Shown here one piece after another: positions 62,297 through 64,000 of a DNA stretch of 64,000 nt. How positions within the stretch are numbered: position 1 is the first letter of the stretch; each line of letters starts with the position of its first letter. Below the pieces are notes generated by a model. The model did not search any database. It was not told where the DNA came from and saw nothing but the letters and a program-made list of their open reading frames with translations. The DNA lies in contig NZ_RCIO01000003.1 in NCBI RefSeq assembly GCF_004000235.1, forward strand, positions 310,373 through 374,372, in the 5' to 3' direction. Position numbers and translations under genes: made by a program. The DNA is from Mesorhizobium sp. Z1-4 (lineage in GTDB: Bacteria > Pseudomonadota > Alphaproteobacteria > Rhizobiales > Rhizobiaceae).

Positions 62297-64000
62297 GCCC
62301 TGAGCTCCATTTCGGCGGCACGGTCTGCGAGGCGCCACAGCTGATTGCGACCGGGCAGGTAGGGATCGGGCCACTTCTCGCTTCGGTCGCCCAGATCGCT
62401 GGCGGCATGCAACGTCCAATAGGGGTTGGTCAGGTGCGGCCGCGCCAGGCAGACAAGGTCGGCACGGCCTGCCATCAGAATCGAATTCACATGGTCCGGC
62501 TCGTAGATGTTGCCGACCGCCATCGTCGCCATTTGCGCTTCGTTGCGAATACGGTCGGAGAAGGGCGTCTGGAACATGCGCCCGTAGACAGGCTTTGCAA
62601 GCGTCGATGTCTGTCCGGCGGAAACATCGCAGATGTCCACGCCGGCTTCCTTCAAAGCGAGTGCAATGTCGACGGCGTCCTGCGGTGTCACGCCATCGGC
62701 GCCGACCCAGTCGTTGGCCGAGATGCGCACCGACACAGGCTTGTGCTTCGGCCACGCCTCGCGCACGGCATGATAAACCTCAAGCGGCCAGCGCATGCGG
62801 TTCTCCAGGCTGCCGCCATATTCGTCGTCGCGTCGGTTGGTCAGCGGCGTGATGAAGGACGAGAGCAGATAGCCGTGCGCCATGTGCAGCTCGATCATGT
62901 CGAAACCGGCGCGCTCGGCCATCTCGGCCGCCTCGACAAACTGGTCGCGCGCCAGGTCCATGTCGGCGCGGGTCATTGTCTTCGGTGTCGCGTTGTCCTT
63001 CGACCAGGCGACACCCGACGGCGAAAGAATGTCCCAATTGCCGCTTTCCAGCGGCGCGTCGGCATCTTCCCAGCCAAGCTGCGTTGAGCCTTTGGCGCCT
63101 GCATGGCCGATCTGCATGCAGATTTTCGCATCGGATTCGGCATGGACGAAATCGACGATCCGCTTCCATGCGGCCTCATGCTCCGGCGCGTAGGTGCCGG
63201 GGCAACCGGGCGTGATGCGGCCTTCAGGCGATACGCAGGTCATCTCTGTGTAAACGAGGCCGGCGCCGCCCTTGGCTCGCTCGCCGTAGTGGACCAGGTG
63301 CCAGTCCGTCGGGCAGCCGGCCACCGCCTTGTACTGCGCCATGGGCGAGACCACGATGCGGTTCTTGAGCTTCATATCCCTGAGGTGGAATGGCGCGAAC
63401 ATGGGATGGCGCACGGGAGCGTTGTCCGGGGCCCCGGCCTGCCGCTGGAACCACAATTCGGCGCTTTCCAGCCATTCGCGGTCGCGCAGGCGCAGGTTCT
63501 CGTGGCTTATGCGCTGCGAGCGAGTGAGAAGCGAGTAGTTGAACTGAACCGGGTCGAGGTCGAGATACCGCTCCACCTCCTCGAACCACTCCAGCGAGTT
63601 GCGCGCGGCCGATTGCAGCCGCAGAACCTCGAGGCGCCGCTCTTCCTGGTAACGTTCGAACGCCTTTTCGAGCGTGGGTTCGCTGTGCAGATAATCCGCC
63701 AGCGCGATCGCGCTGTCGAATGCAAGCCGCGTTCCCGAGCCGATGGAGAAATGCCCCGTCGCGGCGGCGTCGCCCATCAGCACGACGTTGCCGTTGTACC
63801 AGCGGTCGCAAATCACGCGCGGAAAGTTCATCCAGACGGCAGAGCCGCGCAGGTGGTTGGCATTCGACATCAGGCTGTGGCCGCCGAGATGATCGGCAAA
63901 GACCTTCTCGCACACAGCGATGCCTTCTTCCTTGGACATGTGCTCGAAGCCCCAATTGTCCCAGGTCTGCTGCGTGCATTCCACGATCACCGTGGCGGTG
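62293..64000 (-). CDS. 2-aminobenzoyl-CoA monooxygenase/reductase (5' partial)
   Basis: Open to the window edge on the minus strand, so the N terminus is missing; 568 residues are present, roughly the C-terminal three quarters. Two domains are fused. The first is a flavin monooxygenase, shown by [26 protein letters not shown]. The second is an old-yellow-enzyme barrel, shown by [41 protein letters not shown] and VRISANDW. This fusion is known from the enzyme that hydroxylates and reduces 2-aminobenzoyl-CoA in aerobic anthranilate degradation. Its operon partners (CoA ligase, hydratase, dehydrogenases) agree. Confidence 0.92.
   Translation of the reverse strand, partial: TATVIVECTQQTWDNWGFEHMSKEEGIAVCEKVFADHLGGHSLMSNANHLRGSAVWMNFPRVICDRWYNGNVVLMGDAAATGHFSIGSGTRLAFDSAIALADYLHSEPTLEKAFERYQEERRLEVLRLQSAARNSLEWFEEVERYLDLDPVQFNYSLLTRSQRISHENLRLRDREWLESAELWFQRQAGAPDNAPVRHPMFAPFHLRDMKLKNRIVVSPMAQYKAVAGCPTDWHLVHYGERAKGGAGLVYTEMTCVSPEGRITPGCPGTYAPEHEAAWKRIVDFVHAESDAKICMQIGHAGAKGSTQLGWEDADAPLESGNWDILSPSGVAWSKDNATPKTMTRADMDLARDQFVEAAEMAERAGFDMIELHMAHGYLLSSFITPLTNRRDDEYGGSLENRMRWPLEVYHAVREAWPKHKPVSVRISANDWVGADGVTPQDAVDIALALKEAGVDICDVSAGQTSTLAKPVYGRMFQTPFSDRIRNEAQMATMAVGNIYEPDHVNSILMAGRADLVCLARPHLTNPYWTLHAASDLGDRSEKWPDPYLPGRNQLWRLADRAAEMELRA

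Overview
The window reads as chromosome (or large replicon) of an alphaproteobacterium, most likely a member of the Hyphomicrobiales/Rhizobiales close to the Phyllobacteriaceae. The GC content is clearly high (about 60% by eye), and coding is dense with ATGA/GTGA overlaps. Substrate-binding-protein transporters are very abundant (five ABC systems and two TRAP systems in 64 kb). Several proteins are recognisably the vitamin B6 degradation enzymes known from Mesorhizobium loti. No rRNA, tRNA, CRISPR array, insertion sequence, integrase or phage gene was seen. Family assignments rest on motifs and recall, not on database searches.

Region 1 (1-14102) is a vitamin B6 catabolic cluster. It holds the 3' end of a class II aldolase-type decarboxylase, a GMC 4-pyridoxate dehydrogenase and a 3HCDH-family dehydrogenase for the 5-formyl intermediate. 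Next come a TRAP transporter, a small exported protein on the other strand, a BMP/nucleoside-type ABC importer, and then 4-pyridoxolactonase, pyridoxamine-pyruvate transaminase and pyridoxal 4-dehydrogenase. Together the enzymes run pyridoxamine -> pyridoxal -> 4-pyridoxolactone -> 4-pyridoxate -> 5-formyl compound -> dicarboxylate -> decarboxylated product. The last ring-opening steps would lie left of the window. The two transporters are candidate importers of B6 compounds.

Region 2 (14496-23594) has an IclR regulator divergent from a peptide-type (Dpp) ABC transporter. That operon also contains a dihydroorotase-like amidohydrolase, a RidA protein and a SelA-like PLP enzyme, which suggests deacylation followed by ammonia elimination from an imported amine. 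Region 3 (23747-31047) has a LacI regulator with a perfect operator, a sugar ABC transporter and an unusual ADP-ribosylglycohydrolase-family protein with a C-terminal beta-sandwich-like domain. Region 4 (31076-40750) has a leftward SDR / FGGY kinase / DeoR set divergent from a BtpA/SgcQ protein, then a second TRAP transporter, an amidohydrolase and an Asp/Glu-racemase-superfamily enzyme.

Region 5 (40764-46263, minus strand) has a second sugar-type ABC transporter with an FAD amine/amino-acid oxidase-like protein. Region 6 (46475-56153) has a spermidine/putrescine-type ABC transporter with a class V aminotransferase-like enzyme, an ornithine cyclodeaminase homologue, two LysR regulators and an enolase-superfamily enzyme. 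Region 7 (56164-64000, minus strand) is one tight operon for anthranilate breakdown through CoA thioesters. Its genes are 2-aminobenzoyl-CoA monooxygenase/reductase (partial at the window edge), SDR, MarR, enoyl-CoA hydratase, acyl-CoA dehydrogenase, CoA ligase, a Rid protein and tryptophan 2,3-dioxygenase, linking it to tryptophan.

A recurring structural theme is a strong stem-loop placed just after the substrate-binding-protein gene, or at the start of the following permease gene. It occurs in all five operons where that gene precedes the permeases.
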